NCBI GenBank assembly: GCA_964347345.1
Contig: CAYFYB010000026.1
Coordinates: forward strand, 1-20,663
Reading direction: 5' to 3'
Origin: JAJISG01 sp964347345
GTDB lineage: Archaea > Thermoplasmatota > Thermoplasmata > RBG-16-68-12 > JAJISG01
Length of the DNA: 20,663 bases
Of the stretch, positions 18,964-20,663 are shown one piece after another. Both the position numbers and the translations under genes were made by a program. The stretch's first letter is position 1; every line of letters begins with the position of its first letter. The notes beneath the pieces are model-generated. The model searched no databases. It was not told where the DNA came from and saw only the letters and a list, made by a program, of their open reading frames with translations.

Positions 18964-20663
18964 TCAGAATTTGTCTAAGGCCCAGACGTAGGCATCGATT
19001 CCCATAGGGTTGTGGTACCAGTTCTTCAGCCAGGTCCTGTCCACCCTGAAGCCGTGGGCCTGGATGATCGAGGCGTATACAGCGTCGTTGAAGGCGCTCT
19101 GGGATATCTCTTGGTACAAGCTGATTCGAGTCGCGGCAACTGTCGTCAGCACGGCCTGCTCGATTTTACCGTCCAGCGTTGAGTTGTCGAAGCCCATGAA
19201 GAAGGCGAAGGTGCCGGTGCTGTGTAGGAAGGGTTGCACGAAGTTGTGCGGGTCTGCGTAGTCAGCTATCCAGCCAAGGGTGAACAACGTCAGGCCATGG
19301 TTGATCAAACCTGGAATGTAGACGGAACCCCAGGACTCTCCCCTGACGTTTATCTTGAATGGCGGCAGACCAGACCTCTTGGCGTTCAAGGACTCCACGT
19401 TGGTCTTCAACTGGCTGCAGAGGCCTTCCCGGGCTGTGTTGCCAGAGTTGAACAGGCAGGCTACCTCGAAACCCCTGGTCCAGACGGAGCTGCCGGTCTG
19501 ATTCCAGGCGGCTCTGAAGTGTTCCTCGGCTTTGGTGAGGTCCAGCGTCCTCGGTGCGGGAGAGGTCTTGTTGTATCCGAGGAGCCCTTCAGGAATCGGG
19601 CTGGTGAGCTGCTGCGCGTTGCCTCGATAGATCTCTGTGATGTAGCTCTGGGCATCGAAGGCGTAGCTGAGGGCTAGCCTAAGGTCTCTGTCAGCGAACC
19701 ATGTGAGCCAGTCACCAGCCACCGCCTCGGGATACACCGATAGCAGGGTGCCGACCCACGCGGCGGGGGCATAGGTCTTGTTGATTCTCTGGTTGAAGGT
19801 CAGGAAGGGACTCGCAACCAGGTTCTTTAGTCCTCTGTAGATCTTGAGTTCCGGCTTGCCCGTGAACTGGTCCTCGAACTGAATTGGGATGTCGGCATGA
19901 TCGACATCGCCAGACAGTAGAAGGAGCTTGCGGGTGCTAAATTCCTCCACTAGCTTCGAGACGATTGTCTTCAACTTCGCGGGCCTCTTGGCCTCGCCTG
20001 GGAAATTGCCTCCCCAGTAATCGTCGAATCGCTCCATGATGACCTGTTGTCTTCGGTCCCATCGCACGAACTTGTAGGGCCCGGTTCCGACTAGATGGTC
20101 ATTCCAGAAGTCATAGCCCTCTTCGAAGATGGCTTCGGCGTGCAGGGAGGTACCGTTCCAATCGCCGTTGGCTATGGCGTAGGCTTTGGGCATGATGTTG
20201 CCCACCCAGAAGGCCATCACCTGCAGGAAGTCAGCCCGGGGCTCCTTCAAGTGGAAGGTGACGGACTGCTCAGCGTCGTTCCTCACAACCGCGGCATCGA
20301 TGACACTGTACGGGAGGAAGACTCCGCTGGTATTCTCAACACCAAAGAGTATCTCCTTGAGCATCCACATGGGACCCCCGCTGGGGTCGCGGACAAGCAT
20401 TCTCTCAATGGAGTATTCCACATCTTCTGCAGTTAGGGTAGTCCCTGTATGGAACTTCACGTTCGGACGGATTAAGAACTTGTAGCTCTTGTTGTCGTTG
20501 AAGATGGTGCCGGCGGCGACACTTGGCACGTTAGTGGCCAGCCAGGGTACGAGTTCCGTAACGCTGCCCTTGTTGTACCAAATGAGCGGCTCTGTAACGT
20601 GGGTCACGACGAAACCGCTCGCAGTATCGTACGCTTTAGCCGGGTCGAGGTGCTCCGGCTCAC
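18964..20663 (-). CDS. dppA: Peptide/nickel-type ABC transporter substrate-binding protein (5' end off window)
   Basis: Family 5 extracellular solute-binding protein, which captures peptides or a similar ligand outside the cell and delivers it to the permeases. About 566 residues are visible, to the stop at 18964. The reading frame runs past the right edge, so the signal peptide and first residues are missing. The visible start has EPEHLDPAKAYDTASG, the family 5 opening (LDP...YDTAS), followed by VTEPLIWY. KFHTGTTLTAEDVEYSIERML is the conserved family signature. An internal GTG at 20607 is not the start. No C-terminal anchor is seen, so a lipid anchor or N-terminal span beyond the edge is likely. 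The ligand cannot be judged from sequence alone. Confidence 0.94.
   Translation of the reverse strand, partial: EPEHLDPAKAYDTASGFVVTHVTEPLIWYNKGSVTELVPWLATNVPSVAAGTIFNDNKSYKFLIRPNVKFHTGTTLTAEDVEYSIERMLVRDPSGGPMWMLKEILFGVENTSGVFLPYSVIDAAVVRNDAEQSVTFHLKEPRADFLQVMAFWVGNIMPKAYAIANGDWNGTSLHAEAIFEEGYDFWNDHLVGTGPYKFVRWDRRQQVIMERFDDYWGGNFPGEAKRPAKLKTIVSKLVEEFSTRKLLLLSGDVDHADIPIQFEDQFTGKPELKIYRGLKNLVASPFLTFNQRINKTYAPAAWVGTLLSVYPEAVAGDWLTWFADRDLRLALSYAFDAQSYITEIYRGNAQQLTSPIPEGLLGYNKTSPAPRTLDLTKAEEHFRAAWNQTGSSVWTRGFEVACLFNSGNTAREGLCSQLKTNVESLNAKRSGLPPFKINVRGESWGSVYIPGLINHGLTLFTLGWIADYADPHNFVQPFLHSTGTFAFFMGFDNSTLDGKIEQAVLTTVAATRISLYQEISQSAFNDAVYASIIQAHGFRVDRTWLKNWYHNPMGIDAYVWALDKF

Overview
The window is chromosomal DNA from an archaeon, most likely a GC-rich euryarchaeal lineage in or near the Thermoplasmatota. 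The archaeal assignment rests on an MCM replicative helicase, NAC alpha, ABCE1/Rli1, DUF424, a 7S-type SRP RNA, a tRNA with bulge-helix-bulge introns, and many A/T-rich TATA-type boxes 25-30 bases ahead of (often leaderless) starts. The lineage guess is inference only; there is no rRNA in the window. Coding is dense and mostly on the minus strand, and TTG/GTG starts are common.

Left part (1-4800). From the left edge, on the minus strand: the 5' end of a DUF424 gene, an unrecognised basic 119-residue protein, and MCM with its own promoter. Next come a 39-residue zinc-ribbon protein (minus) and a winged-helix protein (plus). The stretch after the winged-helix gene, which looks empty, holds the complete SRP RNA (minus, about 3682-3992). 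Its first and last bases pair perfectly, and the helix 8 GGAA-loop motif is intact. After it come a 47-residue single-span membrane protein and NAC alpha. SRP RNA, NAC and the divergent ABCE1 all act on ribosomes or nascent chains.

Middle part (4796-12053). ABCE1 converges on a DedA membrane protein. Minus-strand thioredoxin (CPWC active site), dihydroorotase and AMMECR1 follow. A two-CBS plus zinc-ribbon protein and a coupled V4R-roadblock pair lie on the plus strand. A tRNA-Val(UAC) gene follows that carries two introns, 20 bases in the D-loop and 14 bases at the canonical 37/38 site, each with a good bulge-helix-bulge fold. Then comes an archaeal SbcD-related metallophosphoesterase (minus).

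Right part (12103-20663). A 514-residue membrane protein with a predicted beta-propeller-like outer domain converges on a minus-strand peptide/nickel-type ABC transporter operon, dppB-dppC-dppD-dppF followed by an 88-residue two-span membrane protein. The substrate-binding protein gene lies just upstream with its own 3' end and is cut by the right window edge. Both ATPases carry large helical insertions not found in ordinary Dpp/Opp ATPases.

No CRISPR array, insertion sequence, integrase or phage gene was seen. The most distinctive items are the doubly interrupted tRNA-Val, the unusual ATPase insertions, the SRP RNA/NAC/ABCE1 neighbourhood with its small membrane protein, and the propeller membrane protein.
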